Below, piece after piece: positions 1 through 9,900 of a stretch of DNA of 35,260 bases. The position numbers and the translations under genes were made by a program. A model generated the notes under the pieces. It saw nothing but the letters and a program-made list of their open reading frames with translations. It searched no databases and was not told where the DNA came from. Source of the stretch: a virus; the IMG/VR virus record IMGVR_UViG_3300032050_000423, positions 1-35,260 of that record, one strand, 5' to 3'. Numbering within the stretch: position 1 is the first letter of the stretch; each line of letters starts with the position of its first letter.

Positions 1-108
1 GCTTACCGACTCGGCTTCCACATCAAGTGGGCAAACGACAAGCGAGAGCCAAAGTGGACAAACCGTGGCCACCCAGCTTGGTTCTCTGCAGTCGTCGCTG
101 CTGTATGA
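1..108 (+). CDS. C-terminal end of an unknown protein (partial)
   Basis: Frame 1 is open from the left edge and ends at TGA 106-108, giving 35 residues rich in W, H, R and F (AYRLGFHIKWANDK near the edge, then KWTNRGHPAWFS). The start lies outside the window. The composition looks like real protein, whereas the overlapping frame 2 reads as Ser/Thr/Gln-rich text and is more likely a shadow here. I do not recognise the family. It is on the plus strand, opposite to the late block, and the next plus-strand gene begins five bases after its stop, so the two are probably co-transcribed. Confidence 0.45.
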   Translation, partial: AYRLGFHIKWANDKREPKWTNRGHPAWFSAVVAAV

Positions 109-112
109 GTTC

Positions 113-307
113 ATGGAACTTCTCCGTGTACTCAAGCTTCAGGACATGCCTGACAATCACATAAACGGCTACGAGATCGCCTGCTTCAACGGCTACAGCG
201 TAAAGGTCACGTGCTGCGGCATGCTGGAGCCTTCAGACAACGAAGACATCTGCTGCGGCGTGTTTGTCCTTAGATGGCAAGGATGTGGATCATGCGCGAA
301 AAGATAA
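113..307 (+). CDS. Small cysteine-rich hypothetical protein
   Basis: 64 residues if started at ATG 113, four bases after the upstream stop. The frame is also open upstream, with a GTG at 65, but that stretch overlaps the more convincing end of the preceding gene. Cysteines occur as CC pairs (VTCCGM, DICCGV), two single Cys near the end (QGCGSC), and one in EIACFNGY; this could bind metal, but no family is recognised. There is no clear Shine-Dalgarno for ATG 113, so translation may depend on coupling. Its last 16 bases overlap the next gene. Confidence 0.45.
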   Translation: MELLRVLKLQDMPDNHINGYEIACFNGYSVKVTCCGMLEPSDNEDICCGVFVLRWQGCGSCAKR

Positions 308-483
308 TCAACAAGATAAACATGCTCAGCTCTGAGGCTTGGGCGATATCAGAGAAGATCGAGGTTCTGAAGGGCGAGATCTCAAGCTTCGAGACGAGAC
401 TCTCGCAGATCACGGGGGCTATTCAGGCTCTAGACGAGATCTTAAAAGAAGAGGGCGCAGAAGACGCCCTCCCGGTCGATTAG
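292..483 (+). CDS. Short coiled-coil hypothetical protein
   Basis: 63 residues from ATG 292, which has AAGGA eight bases upstream; an in-frame ATG at 274 is possible but has no such site. The sequence is almost wholly a charged heptad-like helix (ISEKIEVLKGEISSFETRL, then AIQALDEILKEEG), so a small coiled-coil protein. It overlaps the preceding gene by 16 bases and its stop TAG (481-483) overlaps the stop codon of the convergent minus-strand gene ending at 480. Function unknown. Confidence 0.55.
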   Translation: MREKIINKINMLSSEAWAISEKIEVLKGEISSFETRLSQITGAIQALDEILKEEGAEDALPVD

Positions 484-770
484 ACCAGACGAAGAGCGAT
501 GTAGAGGTCGCCTATCACTGCAGCAGCAGGAGCGGTTCCGTCTGCTACGCAGACATCGAACAGAGCGCCGCCGGTTGCGCCAGCCTTGATGCGAACCAAG
601 AAATCACCGACCTTGAGGGCGCCGAAGTCTACGGTCGTAGAGGTGCTGGTCGCTACAACGCAGAGAACGACTGCGTGCGAGCCGAAGGCAGAGACCATCT
701 CGTTCTTGGCAACGCGGTTTGCGAGGGCAACTTCCAGGATTCTTTTTGTCTTAGAGGACATGAGTGACAT
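480..770 (-). CDS. Small hypothetical protein, possibly virion-associated
   Basis: 96 residues starting MSLMSSKTKRIL. The start at 770 is chosen because GGAG stands seven bases upstream; an in-frame ATG nine bases further in is an alternative. A basic helix (SSKTKRILEVALANRVAKNE) is followed by a hydrophobic, Gly/Ala/Thr-rich beta-type region (TTVDFGALKVGDFLVRI and later AAVIGDLYIALRLV). No family is recognised. It is the last gene of the minus-strand late block and converges on the plus-strand genes at the left, with overlapping stop codons. A small capsid or tail accessory protein is a guess from position only. Confidence 0.55.
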   Translation of the reverse strand: MSLMSSKTKRILEVALANRVAKNEMVSAFGSHAVVLCVVATSTSTTVDFGALKVGDFLVRIKAGATGGALFDVCVADGTAPAAAVIGDLYIALRLV

Positions 771-795
771 AGTGTATCTCCATGATTCTTCAGGG

Positions 796-813
796 CGCGG
801 CATTATTACCGCG
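796..813 (-). other. GC-rich hairpin between genes
   Basis: CGCGGTA-ATAA-TGCCGCG on the minus strand can form a 7-bp stem with a 4-base loop in the 69-base gap between two minus-strand genes. There is no T-run after it, so it is not a classical terminator. It may be a leader hairpin or processing site. Confidence 0.3.
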
Positions 814-839
814 TCACTATATGCTTATATTATCATCTG

Positions 840-1259
840 CTACAGCTTCAAGACGTAGATCTCGTACAAGAATTTTGCAAACCCTGCCAACGCTGCAACC
901 ACGGCGGCAATCTTAGCAATGAGAATCATCATCGTTTTACGCTGCGTGTATGAACTTTCAAGCGGCTGCAATCTTTGATCTAATCTTAGACTGATGTTCT
1001 TGAGCTCGCTGATGCTCATCTCGTTTATGTCTGTGCGACGCATGTGCTCGACCAGGGAGTCGGTGTTCTTCTCTAGGATGCGGCCTATGCGTGCGATCTC
1101 TACGTTCATCTGACGGTCTGTGGCTATGTGCTCGTGAAAGTCCCTAGAGAACTGGCCAGTAGCCTCCTCTAGGCTAGAGACGCGACGGCTAGTGTCTTGA
1201 ACGATGTCCTTGACAAACTCGATGTCTTTACTGATCAAATCGATCTTATCGTCGCGCAT
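840..1259 (-). CDS. Coiled-coil protein with C-terminal membrane anchor
   Basis: 139 residues starting MRDDKIDLIS with GAGGG five bases ahead of ATG. Residues 1 to about 100 are a charged, heptad-rich helix with few hydrophobic stretches. Residues about 109-135 (TMMILIAKIAAVVAALAGFAKFL) form one transmembrane helix followed by a short basic/hydrophobic tail. This topology, an N-terminal coiled coil and a single C-terminal anchor, resembles XhlA-type phage lysis-associated membrane proteins, but I see no diagnostic motif and no holin or lysin next to it. It lies directly after the large adhesin gene. A role in lysis or in anchoring something at the inner membrane is inference. Confidence 0.6.
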   Translation of the reverse strand: MRDDKIDLISKDIEFVKDIVQDTSRRVSSLEEATGQFSRDFHEHIATDRQMNVEIARIGRILEKNTDSLVEHMRRTDINEMSISELKNISLRLDQRLQPLESSYTQRKTMMILIAKIAAVVAALAGFAKFLYEIYVLKL

Positions 1260-1288
1260 ATAGGCCCTCTCACTCGGAGTCTACATCC

Positions 1289-1294
1289 ATTATA
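1289..1294 (-). promoter_or_regulatory. Candidate -10 box (TATAAT)
   Basis: The minus strand reads GATTAGGATATAATGG directly after the stop codon of the large adhesin and about 30 bases ahead of the coiled-coil membrane protein start. The hexamer is a perfect -10 match, but no convincing -35 is seen, so only a weak case. Confidence 0.3.
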
Positions 1295-1296
1295 TC

Positions 1297-4200
1297 CTAA
1301 TCGACGTCTATGTTCCAGTTGTTAGCGTTCATTATGAACGATGCCGGAACCGTGACGAAGTTGTTGTTGGCGTCTTCTACGATGACCTTGTGCACAGCGA
1401 AAATCTCAGCGTTTTTGGCTCTGAAGGTCCCCAGCATCTGAGAGAAGTCCGTGATCGAGACGACGACACGCTTGGCCGACGTGGTTGATTTGTAGATGAT
1501 GTGGACCTTTGCCCAGTTACGCGGCTTAGACAGCGTAGGGTTTGACACAACCTGAGGCAGAGTCTTGATCTTGTCTATGGAGCTCTCGACCACTACGGCC
1601 TGGTTTACGGCAACCGGAGTGCTCGGGACCTCGACGACGTCGTTTCTGGTTCTCTGGGTCTTGGTCGCGTATATGGACTTGTTGCCTTTGGCGTCTTTTA
1701 CTATGACGTTGAAGTAGTAGGTCTCGCCTGAGTTTAGCCCGCTCACCGTAGCGTACGTGAGAGACGAGTACGCGCTCACGATGGTCCCGTTTGCCTCCGC
1801 GCTCACCACGGTCGAGATGTTGTTCAGCGAAGATATCCTGACCTGGTACTGAAGGTTAGGCGGCGACGAGGCGTTGTCTACGGCAGGGTTCCAGCTGAGT
1901 ATCATCCCTGTCAGGCCTACGTTGCTTGCGGTTATTACGCCGGATCCGCCCGGAACAGGAGCTTCGATGTCCTCGAGCGTCGTGGCCTGAACCGTGCTGT
2001 AGCAAGACCTGTTACCGGCAGAGTCTCTGATCATCACGTTGAAGTAGTACGTCTCGTCTGAGTCTAGGCCCGTTACGGTCTGTACCGCTATGTCTCTTGA
2101 GAAAGGTCTCGCAAGCGTGCCGTTGGCGTCGATGTCTGCGATGGTGGAGATGTTGTTGAGCTTGGAGTAGTATACGCCGTACATCAGGAAGCCTGCGTCC
2201 GTTACGTTGTCGGTTCCCTTTGTCCAAGATACGGTCACGGTGCTAGGCGTAACGAGACTTGCACCCAGTACGCCGGATCCGCCCGGAGAAGGTACGGACG
2301 TGTCGGAGACCGTTGTCACTTTTGCTGTAGAGTACGCTGCCTTGTTTCCGGCCTCGTCCCTTGCTAGGACATTGAAGTAGTACGTGTAAGACGGAGTAAG
2401 ATCCGAGATCTCAAGCTCCAGAACGTCTGCCGCCCAGTCCATTATCTTGGTGCCGTTCGTCTCTGTCTGGTTGACGGTGGTCATGTTGTTGGACATAGAT
2501 CTGTACACAGCGTACATCATGTCCTGCTCTTCTGTTACGTTGTCTACGGCCTTGAACCATCTCAGCGTCACGCTGCTGGTGGTGGTGTCGTTCGGCAGTA
2601 TGGTTCCGGAGTTGTCTGGAACCGGTGCCGTGACGTCTGGAAGCATAGACACGTTAGACATCGAGTACGCAGACTTGTTGCCCTGCTCGTCTCGCGCGAT
2701 GACGTTGAAGTAGTACGTCGTGCCCGGTGTCAGGTCCGTCATAGGATACGGGCTCGCGTAGAGATCGTAGTCCATCACCAGCGTACCGTTCGTCTCTGCA
2801 CCGGCTACGGTTGAGATGTTGGGAGAAGTGCTATAATATAGCGCGTACTCGAGATCCTCGAAGTATGTCGCCTCGTCTGATGCTCTTGCCCAGCTGACGA
2901 CAGTTTCTTGAAGAGTGGTTCCGGTGAAGCTGATGAGACCAGAGTTTCCAGGAGTCGGTCCTTGTGCGTCGACCAGCGTCGTTGCGTTGGCCATCGAGTA
3001 TACGGCCCTGTTTCCGAAAGCGTCCATGACCAGCACGTTGAAGTAGTACTGAGTGTTCGGCAGAAGGCCTTCTACAGACACGGTGTTTATGTCGGTCGTG
3101 AAAGCTCTGACAACCGTACCGTTCCTGAAGGTGGCGACCGTTCCTATGTTGTTGGACGTCGACCTTCTGACCTCGTACCTTAGACCAGACTGAGCGGTGT
3201 GGTTGTCGACCGCTTTTGTCCACGAAAGTACGAGACTTGATTTAGTAACGTAGCTTACTGATATTGTTCCAGAAGATCCCGGAACCGGTGGCGTGATGTC
3301 TGCCTGAGTCATGGCGCTGGAAGGAACGTAAGCTGACTTGTTGCCGGTCGCGTCGCGTACGACAACGTTGAAGAAGTAAGACGTAGCAGGAACTAGACCG
3401 GATGCTGTGAAGCTGGTCGTGTTGGCGGTGTAGTTCATGACGACAACGCCGTTCGTCTCTGCGTCTGCCACGGTCGAGATGTTGTTGGAAGTAGATCTGT
3501 AGAGAGCGTACTGAAGGCTGGCTGCCGCAGTGATGTTGTCAGAGGCTGCTGCCCAAGACACGTTGATGCTCGATACGGTGATGCCAGACGTAGACACATT
3601 GCCCGAACCACCAGGAGTTGGTGCTTGGGCGTCGGTTGCGGTCGTTGCGTTCACCGACGAGTACAGCGACTTGTTGCCCGACGAGTCCGACACGATCACG
3701 TTGAAGTAGTACGTGGTCGCCGGCGTAAGTCCGGTAACGTTGAAGGTCTCTATGTTTATGCCGGTTCCTATCAGTGTACCGTTGGTCTCTGTCTGGTTGA
3801 TCGACGTAAGAACGTTGCTGGTGGATCTGTAGACCTTGTAGACCAGCGCGGTAGAGATGTCGTAGTTGTCGCTCGACCTGTTCCAGCTTAGCGTGAGCGA
3901 GATGTCGGCAAGGTTCGTGACGGCGATGCTGGTCGGCGAGCCGAGGACCGGTACGGTCGTATCTGCCTGCGTGGTCGCGTTGGTCATCGAGTACGCTGCC
4001 TTGTTTCCGGCCACGTCGCGCACCATAACGTTGAAGTAGTACTGTGTGTCTTTTGTGAGACTGCCGACCATCTTGTACGTGGTGTCGGCAGTGAAGTCCA
4101 TCACCTTGGTTCCGTTCGACTCCATGTCGGCAACGGTCGAGATATTGTTGGAGCTTGACAGATACACAGCGTACTCTAGCGCAGAAGCAGCAACAAGGTT

Positions 4201-6852
4201 GTCTGTGGCTGCGGTCCACGAGAGATCGATGCGACGCTCGGACATCGGCGTTGCGGCTATCGTTCCCGAGTTGCCTGGAACAGGCGAACCGGAGTCGCCC
4301 AAGGTAGACTCGCTAGCTGAAGTGTAGACTGCTTTGTTTCCGTACTGATCCTTGACTATCACGTTGAAGTAGTACTGCGTGTTGTACGACAAACCCGTCG
4401 CCGAGTAGGTGGTGGTGTTCGCGGTGTAGCCCATTATAAGCGTACCGTTCGTCTCTGCGTTTGCCACGGTCGAGATGTTGTTGGATGTCGAGCGGTACAC
4501 AGCGTACGTCACGTTGCTGCCGGTAGAGTAGTTGTCTGTCGCTGCTGTCCACGAAACCTCGATCTCGGTCTCTGACACTGCTACGGCAGATATTATGCCA
4601 GAGTTTCCAGGAACAGGCGCCGAAGTGTCTGCGATCGTCTTCTGGCTTATCGCAGAGTAGGCGACCTTGTTGCCGTACTCGTCTTTGGCCACCACGTTGA
4701 AGTAGTAGGTCGTGTCTGGCACAAGGCCGGTAAGCTGGTAGGTTCTAGGAGTGTTCGCGTAGTCTCTGATCAGCGTGCCGTTCGTCTCTGCGTCTGCTAC
4801 GGTAGAGATGTTGTCGGAGGTCGAGTAGTAGACCGCGTAGGATATGTTCAGCGATGTGCTGTAGTTGTCTGTCGCGGCGGTCCACGACACGGAGATCTGC
4901 GTGAGATTTAAAGCAGAGACCGACAGGACGCCCGGCGAAGGAGCGGATGTGTCTGCCTGAGTAGAGGTGCTGGACGAAACGTACGCGGCCTTTACTGCGA
5001 ACTCGTCCTGGGCCACCACGTTGAAGTAGTATGTCGTATCTGGCACAAGGTCGTTTATGGTGTGGCTGCTTATGTCTGCCGTAAAATTGAGCGCTCGCGT
5101 ACCGTTGGCCGCGGCGTTGGCAGCGGTGCCGATGTTGTTGGATGTAGAGTAGTAGACCGCGTAGGATATGAGGTCGCCTGTGCTGTAGTTGTCGGTGGCT
5201 TTCTGCCAGTTTACTGTCACAGACGATACGCCGACGTTCGAGAAACTGAGGGCACCAGATCCGCCTGGAACAGGAGCGGTTGTGTCTGCCTGAGCGCCGG
5301 TGTTCCTGGTCGTGTACAGCGTCTTGTTTCCTGCGGCGTCTTTTACGGCCACGTTTATGTGGTACTGACGACCTGGGTAGAGGTTCGTTATGGTGTACGA
5401 GCTTACGTCGGCCGTGTAAGCCATGGCGATCGTGCCGTTTGCCTCAAAGTCTTCTACGGTCGAAACGTTGGCGAGGGTCGAGTAGCGCACCTCGTACTGA
5501 AGGCCAGAAGGAAGACTGATGTTGTCGATGGCTTTTTCCCAGGACACGGAGATCGACGTCATGGTTGATGCTGTGACGGTTATGGTCTTGCTCGAGATCA
5601 CGAGCGGACTGTACACGTCAGAAGCGGTCAGAGCAACCGAGTACGAGTAGATGTTTCCGGCGTTCGACGAAGGGACGTCGCTGCTGTAAGGTGCGGTCAC
5701 GACCATGCTCGAAAGGTTCGAAGCGAGCGCGACCGAGTAGCCGAAGTATGTCGCAAGATCTGCATCAGAAGGAACGATCCTCTGCGCCTGAGACCATGTG
5801 CCTGATGATCTTCTGAAAACGTAGGCCGAACCAGACTCCGCCGATGCGACCGTGTCGCCTTCCCACACGCCTACTAGGACCGTGTCGCCGTCGAAGGACG
5901 TGGACACTGCGTGCGCCATGTACTCGGCAGTAGAGCCAGAAGAGGACTTAAGGAGACCTCCCTCTACCGACCACGTGGTCGACGTGCGCTTCAGCACACA
6001 GAGCGCAGAGAGATTTGCGGTGTTGCTGTCGTCGGCCGACGAGGCTCCGACGGCCAGAGTGGTGCCGTCAGATGACATCGACACCGAGTAGCCAAAGTAG
6101 TTTCCTGAAGAAGCCTGAACCGCCGTTATCTTCTGCTGCTGAGCCCATGTCCCAGAGGACCTGAGATAAACATACACAGCGCCCTGAGGGTTTGAGCCCG
6201 TGAACTCGCCTATCGCTCCCACCGCTATGTAGTTTCCGTCGTACGACATCGATATAGAGTGACCGAAGACGTCGCCGAAAGATGAGTCGGATCCGTTCAG
6301 TTTCTGAGCGTAAGCATACGAGGTGCCGTTGTGCACGTACGTGTAGACCGTGCCCGAGTCTGGGTTTACGCCGGACTTGTCGCCCCTGGTCGCGCCGACA
6401 GCGATAATGTCGCCTGTGCCAGATACGGCAACGCTGATGCCGAAGTTGTCGTCTGCGCCTTCGTCAGGATTAGAGATTGCCTGCACGAGCGACCATGTTC
6501 CGCCTGAGAGCTTGTAGACGTAAGCCGCGCCTTGGTCCGCAGCGGCGCCGTCGACAGACATAACACCTACGACCAGCGTGGTTCCGTCGTATGACAGAGC
6601 GACCGCGTAGTCTAGGTAATCGTCGTTGCTGCTGCTTGGGGTGATTATGGACGCGCTCTGGGACCATGCTCCACCAGACTTGGTGAGTATCCTTACTGCG
6701 CCGTTTGCTTGGTTTGAGGAACTTGAAACGTACGATACGGCCGCAGCCATCGTGTTTCCGTCTGCAGATATCGCGACCGAGCTTCCGTAATGGTTTCCGC
6801 CGACAGAGTTTGAAGCCGATATCTTCTCGAGGTAGGTGGCCGTGAAGCTCAT
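1297..6852 (-). CDS. Giant FG-GAP propeller / fibronectin type III virion adhesin
   Basis: 1851 residues, start supported by AAGGAA upstream. Residues 1 to about 400 hold seven FG-GAP-like blades, each with a core such as FGHSISMSYDGNYIAVG or FGYSVSMSSDGTTLAVG, enough for a closed seven-bladed beta propeller as in integrin alpha chains. Residues about 405-1730 hold twelve fibronectin type III domains of about 110 residues, each with SWTKATDN-type and TYYFNVxxxDxxGNK strands and joined by linkers like DTSAPVPGGSG. The last 110 residues are a separate unrecognised domain. There is no signal peptide. It follows the repeat fibre gene in the late block, so it is probably a tail-tip or capsid-surface adhesin; FG-GAP and Fn3 are both adhesion folds. 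Exact virion location is inference. Confidence 0.8.
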   Translation of the reverse strand: MSFTATYLEKISASNSVGGNHYGSSVAISADGNTMAAAVSYVSSSSNQANGAVRILTKSGGAWSQSASIITPSSSNDDYLDYAVALSYDGTTLVVGVMSVDGAAADQGAAYVYKLSGGTWSLVQAISNPDEGADDNFGISVAVSGTGDIIAVGATRGDKSGVNPDSGTVYTYVHNGTSYAYAQKLNGSDSSFGDVFGHSISMSYDGNYIAVGAIGEFTGSNPQGAVYVYLRSSGTWAQQQKITAVQASSGNYFGYSVSMSSDGTTLAVGASSADDSNTANLSALCVLKRTSTTWSVEGGLLKSSSGSTAEYMAHAVSTSFDGDTVLVGVWEGDTVASAESGSAYVFRRSSGTWSQAQRIVPSDADLATYFGYSVALASNLSSMVVTAPYSSDVPSSNAGNIYSYSVALTASDVYSPLVISSKTITVTASTMTSISVSWEKAIDNISLPSGLQYEVRYSTLANVSTVEDFEANGTIAMAYTADVSSYTITNLYPGRQYHINVAVKDAAGNKTLYTTRNTGAQADTTAPVPGGSGALSFSNVGVSSVTVNWQKATDNYSTGDLISYAVYYSTSNNIGTAANAAANGTRALNFTADISSHTINDLVPDTTYYFNVVAQDEFAVKAAYVSSSTSTQADTSAPSPGVLSVSALNLTQISVSWTAATDNYSTSLNISYAVYYSTSDNISTVADAETNGTLIRDYANTPRTYQLTGLVPDTTYYFNVVAKDEYGNKVAYSAISQKTIADTSAPVPGNSGIISAVAVSETEIEVSWTAATDNYSTGSNVTYAVYRSTSNNISTVANAETNGTLIMGYTANTTTYSATGLSYNTQYYFNVIVKDQYGNKAVYTSASESTLGDSGSPVPGNSGTIAATPMSERRIDLSWTAATDNLVAASALEYAVYLSSSNNISTVADMESNGTKVMDFTADTTYKMVGSLTKDTQYYFNVMVRDVAGNKAAYSMTNATTQADTTVPVLGSPTSIAVTNLADISLTLSWNRSSDNYDISTALVYKVYRSTSNVLTSINQTETNGTLIGTGINIETFNVTGLTPATTYYFNVIVSDSSGNKSLYSSVNATTATDAQAPTPGGSGNVSTSGITVSSINVSWAAASDNITAAASLQYALYRSTSNNISTVADAETNGVVVMNYTANTTSFTASGLVPATSYFFNVVVRDATGNKSAYVPSSAMTQADITPPVPGSSGTISVSYVTKSSLVLSWTKAVDNHTAQSGLRYEVRRSTSNNIGTVATFRNGTVVRAFTTDINTVSVEGLLPNTQYYFNVLVMDAFGNRAVYSMANATTLVDAQGPTPGNSGLISFTGTTLQETVVSWARASDEATYFEDLEYALYYSTSPNISTVAGAETNGTLVMDYDLYASPYPMTDLTPGTTYYFNVIARDEQGNKSAYSMSNVSMLPDVTAPVPDNSGTILPNDTTTSSVTLRWFKAVDNVTEEQDMMYAVYRSMSNNMTTVNQTETNGTKIMDWAADVLELEISDLTPSYTYYFNVLARDEAGNKAAYSTAKVTTVSDTSVPSPGGSGVLGASLVTPSTVTVSWTKGTDNVTDAGFLMYGVYYSKLNNISTIADIDANGTLARPFSRDIAVQTVTGLDSDETYYFNVMIRDSAGNRSCYSTVQATTLEDIEAPVPGGSGVITASNVGLTGMILSWNPAVDNASSPPNLQYQVRISSLNNISTVVSAEANGTIVSAYSSLTYATVSGLNSGETYYFNVIVKDAKGNKSIYATKTQRTRNDVVEVPSTPVAVNQAVVVESSIDKIKTLPQVVSNPTLSKPRNWAKVHIIYKSTTSAKRVVVSITDFSQMLGTFRAKNAEIFAVHKVIVEDANNNFVTVPASFIMNANNWNIDVD
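1640..5640 (-). repeat. Tandem fibronectin III coding repeats (12 units of about 330 bp)
   Basis: Twelve tandem units inside the adhesin gene recur about every 330 bases, marked by eleven near-identical linker sequences (coding for xDxxAPxPGxSG) and by recurring blocks coding for YYFNV and STSNNIST. Units are diverged but similar enough to recombine, so unit number may vary between related phages. Confidence 0.8.
5640..6849 (-). repeat. Seven FG-GAP blade coding repeats
   Basis: Seven units with a hydrophobic-G-x-S-V-x-x-S-x-D-G-x-x-h-x-V-G pattern, plus an outer strand with GTWSxxQ or similar. The last blade (FGYSVALASNLSSMVVT) is the most degenerate. The calcium-binding DxDxDG loops typical of integrin blades are not obvious, only the fold pattern. 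Confidence 0.65.
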
Positions 6853-6947
6853 CTCAGGTTCCTTTTATTTATAAGCCATGGAACTGGCAGATGCAACAAT
6901 CCACGGCGTATAGTTCTGTTTAACGCGTGCGGTCTTTAAACTGGTGT

Positions 6948-6979
6948 AAAAATGGGGCACCCCGCGCAGGGGTACCCCA
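6948..6979 (-). terminator. Strong intrinsic terminator after the repeat fibre gene
   Basis: On the minus strand an 11-bp stem (TGGGGTACCCC pairing with GGGGTGCCCCA, one G-T wobble), a 5-base loop, then TTTTTA. It begins eight bases after the stop codon of the fibre gene. The adhesin downstream would then need its own promoter or readthrough; the 95 bases up to the adhesin start show only a TATAAATA that is too close to the start codon to be convincing. Confidence 0.85.
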
Positions 6980-6986
6980 CTAAGGG

Positions 6987-9900
6987 TTACGAGTAGCGGT
7001 ACATCACGCGAACGACGTCGCCTGCGACCAGCTCTTCTTCTTCACCTACGACAAGGCTTCCTGCGAAGGTGATGCGAGTTACGCCACCTACAACCGATAC
7101 TGTGTAGTCGTCACCTGCGTGAGCGACCAGACGATCAACGGTCATCAGGATGGATTTCTCGATCGCCTGATGAGAGAGGTTGATGTATCCGTTGGTGATG
7201 TTTGTCGAGCTGAGGACGAACTTCTCTTTCTCGTGTACGATCGCTTCGAGTGCGTCGATCGCGCTCTGGAGAGCGGCGTCGGCGGTCGAGCGGGTCGAAG
7301 CTTCGGCTGCAACTTCTGAATCGGTGTATGCTTTAGCATCTTTGAGTGCTTTAGCAACCGAACCAGCGACGTTGTCTGCACCTTCGAGGACGTCTAAACG
7401 GCCATCAAGAGCGTTGTCAGCAGCGATACGGGCAGATTCTTCGGCGGTGACTTCTGAATCGGTGTAAGCCTTAGCATCTTTGAGTGCCTTAGCAACCGAG
7501 CCAGCGACAGTGTCTGCGCCTTCGAGGATGTCTAAGCGGCCGTCGAGGGCGTCGATGTTGCTCTGAAGCACGCCGTCAGCAGCGATGCGGGCGGTCTCTT
7601 CTGCGGAGACTTCCTGATCGGTGTAGGCTTTGGCATCTTTGAGCGCTTTGGCTACGGAGCCAACGACGTTGTCTGCGCCTTCGAGGACATCAAGTCTTCC
7701 GTCGAGGGCGTTATCTGCAGCGATACGAGCAGATTCTTCTGCGTCGATGTTGCCTTGCAGCGTGCCGTCTGCCGCGATGCGAGCAGATTCTTCAGCAGAA
7801 ACCTCAGAGTCGGTGTATGCTTTGGCATCTTTCAATGCTTTGGCTACAGAACCAACTACTGTATCAGCGCCTTCGAGGACGTCAAGTCTTCCATCGAGTG
7901 CGTTATCGGCGGCGATGCGAGCAGATTCTTCAGCGGAGACAGCGGCGATACGTGCAGAGGTCTCTACGTCGGTGTAGTCTTTGGCGTCTTTGAGTGCCTT
8001 AGCAACGGAACCAACTACTGTATCAGCGCCTTCGAGGACGTCTAAGCGACCGTCGAGAGCGTTGTCGGCGGCGATACGTGCGGATTCTTCTGCGGAGACT
8101 GCAGCGATACGAGCAGATTCTTCTGCGTCGATGTCACCCTGAAGGGCATTGTCGGCAGCGATTCGTGCGGACTCTTCTGCGGTGACTTCCTGGTCAGTGT
8201 AAGCTTTGGCGTCTTTCAAGGCCTTAGCTACGGAACCGACTACGGTATCAGCGCCTTCGAGGACGTCTAAGCGACCATCGAGGGCATTGTCAGCCGCGAT
8301 ACGAGCAGATTCTTCGGCGTCGATGTCACCCTGAAGGGCATTGTCGGCAGCGATACGGGCGGACTGCTCGCTGGCGATGTTGTTTGCAACGGTGACTGCA
8401 AAGTTCTCGTCTTCGTTGATGGCGTCAGCGAGTTCTTTGAGTGTGTCGAGCAGAGCAGGAGCACCGTTTACTAGAGCTGAAACTTCAGAGTCAGTGTAAG
8501 CCTTAGCATCTTTCAGTGCTTTGGCTACGGAACCGACTACGGTGTCTGCACCTTCAAGGACGTCGAGGCGGCCATCAAGAGCGTTGTCGGCAGCGATACG
8601 TGCGGACTCTTCTGCAGAGACAGCTGCGATACGTGCGGATTCTTCTGCGGAAACCTCAGAGTCGGTGTAGTCTTTGGCATCTTTGAGGGCTTTGGCTACG
8701 GAACCTGCTACGGTATCGGCACCTTCAAGGATGTCTAAGCGGCCATCGAGGGCATTGTCAGCAGCGATGCGGGCGCTTTCTTCTGCGTCTACTTCCTGGT
8801 CTGTGTAAGCCTTAGCATCCTTGAGGGCCTTAGCTACGGAACCAACTACAGTATCGGCACCTTCAAGGGTGTCAAGACGACCGTCGAGGGCGTTATCGGC
8901 TGCGATACGAGCAGATTCTTCAGCAGAGACTGCAGCGATGCGGTCGCTGATCTCTTGGTCGAGGTCGCCGCGGAGGTCGAGGGTGTAGCCGTCCAAGGAG
9001 TCGATCTGACCCTGAAGGTCGGTGTCGATGGCGTCTGCGTATGCTTTGGCATCTTTCAGTGCTTTGGCGATAGAGCCAACTACCGTGTCGGCACCTTCGA
9101 TGATGTCGAGGCGGCCGTCGAGGGAGTTATCAGCTGCGATACGGGCAGATTCTTCAGCAGAGACTGCAGCGATACGGGCGGACTCTTCTGCGGAAACCTC
9201 AGAGTCGGTGTAGTCTTTGGCATCTTTCAAGGCCTTAGCTACGGAGCCGGCTACGGTATCAGCGCCTTCGAGGATGTCAAGTCTTCCGTCGAGGGCGTTG
9301 TCGGCTGCGATACGGGCTGATTCTTCGGCAGTGACTTCTTGATCGGTGTAGTCTTTGGCATCTTTCAATGCCTTAGCTACGGAACCAGCAGTACTGTCGT
9401 TGCCTTCGAGGATGTCTAGGCGTCCGTCAAGGGCGTTGTCTGCGGCGATACGAGCGCTTTGCTCGGCGTCGTCGGCTGCGACACGTGCAGATTCTTCGGC
9501 AGAGACCTCAGAGTCGGTATAAGCCTTAGCGTCTTTCAGCGCTTTGGCTACAGAACCTACTACAGTATCAGCACCTTCAAGGATGTCTAAGCGACCGTCA
9601 AGGGCGTTGTCAGCGGCGATACGGGCTGATTCTTCTGCGTCGAGGTCTAAGCCGCTTGCGTTTTGAAGGGCGGTGATGTCGCCGCTTAGTCCTGCGATCT
9701 GGTTAGCAATCGAAGTTGCGAAGCTCTCGTCGTCGCCGATAGCTGCAGCCAGCTCGTTCAGCGTGTCGAGGAGGCCTGGGGCTCCATCAACGAGGTCTGA
9801 GATCTTTTGGTCAGCGTAGGCTTTGGCATCTTTAAGCGCTTTGGCTACGGAACCAGAAGTACTGTCGTTGCCTTCGAGGACGTCTAAGCGACCATCAAGT

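Noticed and set aside
65-112. GTG at 65 as the start of the Cys-rich plus-strand gene
   Set aside because: The extra 16 residues overlap the more protein-like end of the upstream gene; the choice is not certain, and ATG 113 is preferred only on that basis.
2831-4552. Several open frames on both strands inside the fibronectin repeat region
   Set aside because: They recur with the period of the repeats, have odd composition and no ribosome sites; they are shadows of the adhesin gene.
6866-6873. TATAAATA (T4-type late promoter) ahead of the adhesin gene, minus strand
   Set aside because: The predicted transcription start would lie within a few bases of the ATG and cut off the AAGGAA ribosome site. 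A second TATAAATA at 13208-13215 is part of the end of a coding sequence. Two matches in AT-rich spots do not make a case for T4-like late promoters.
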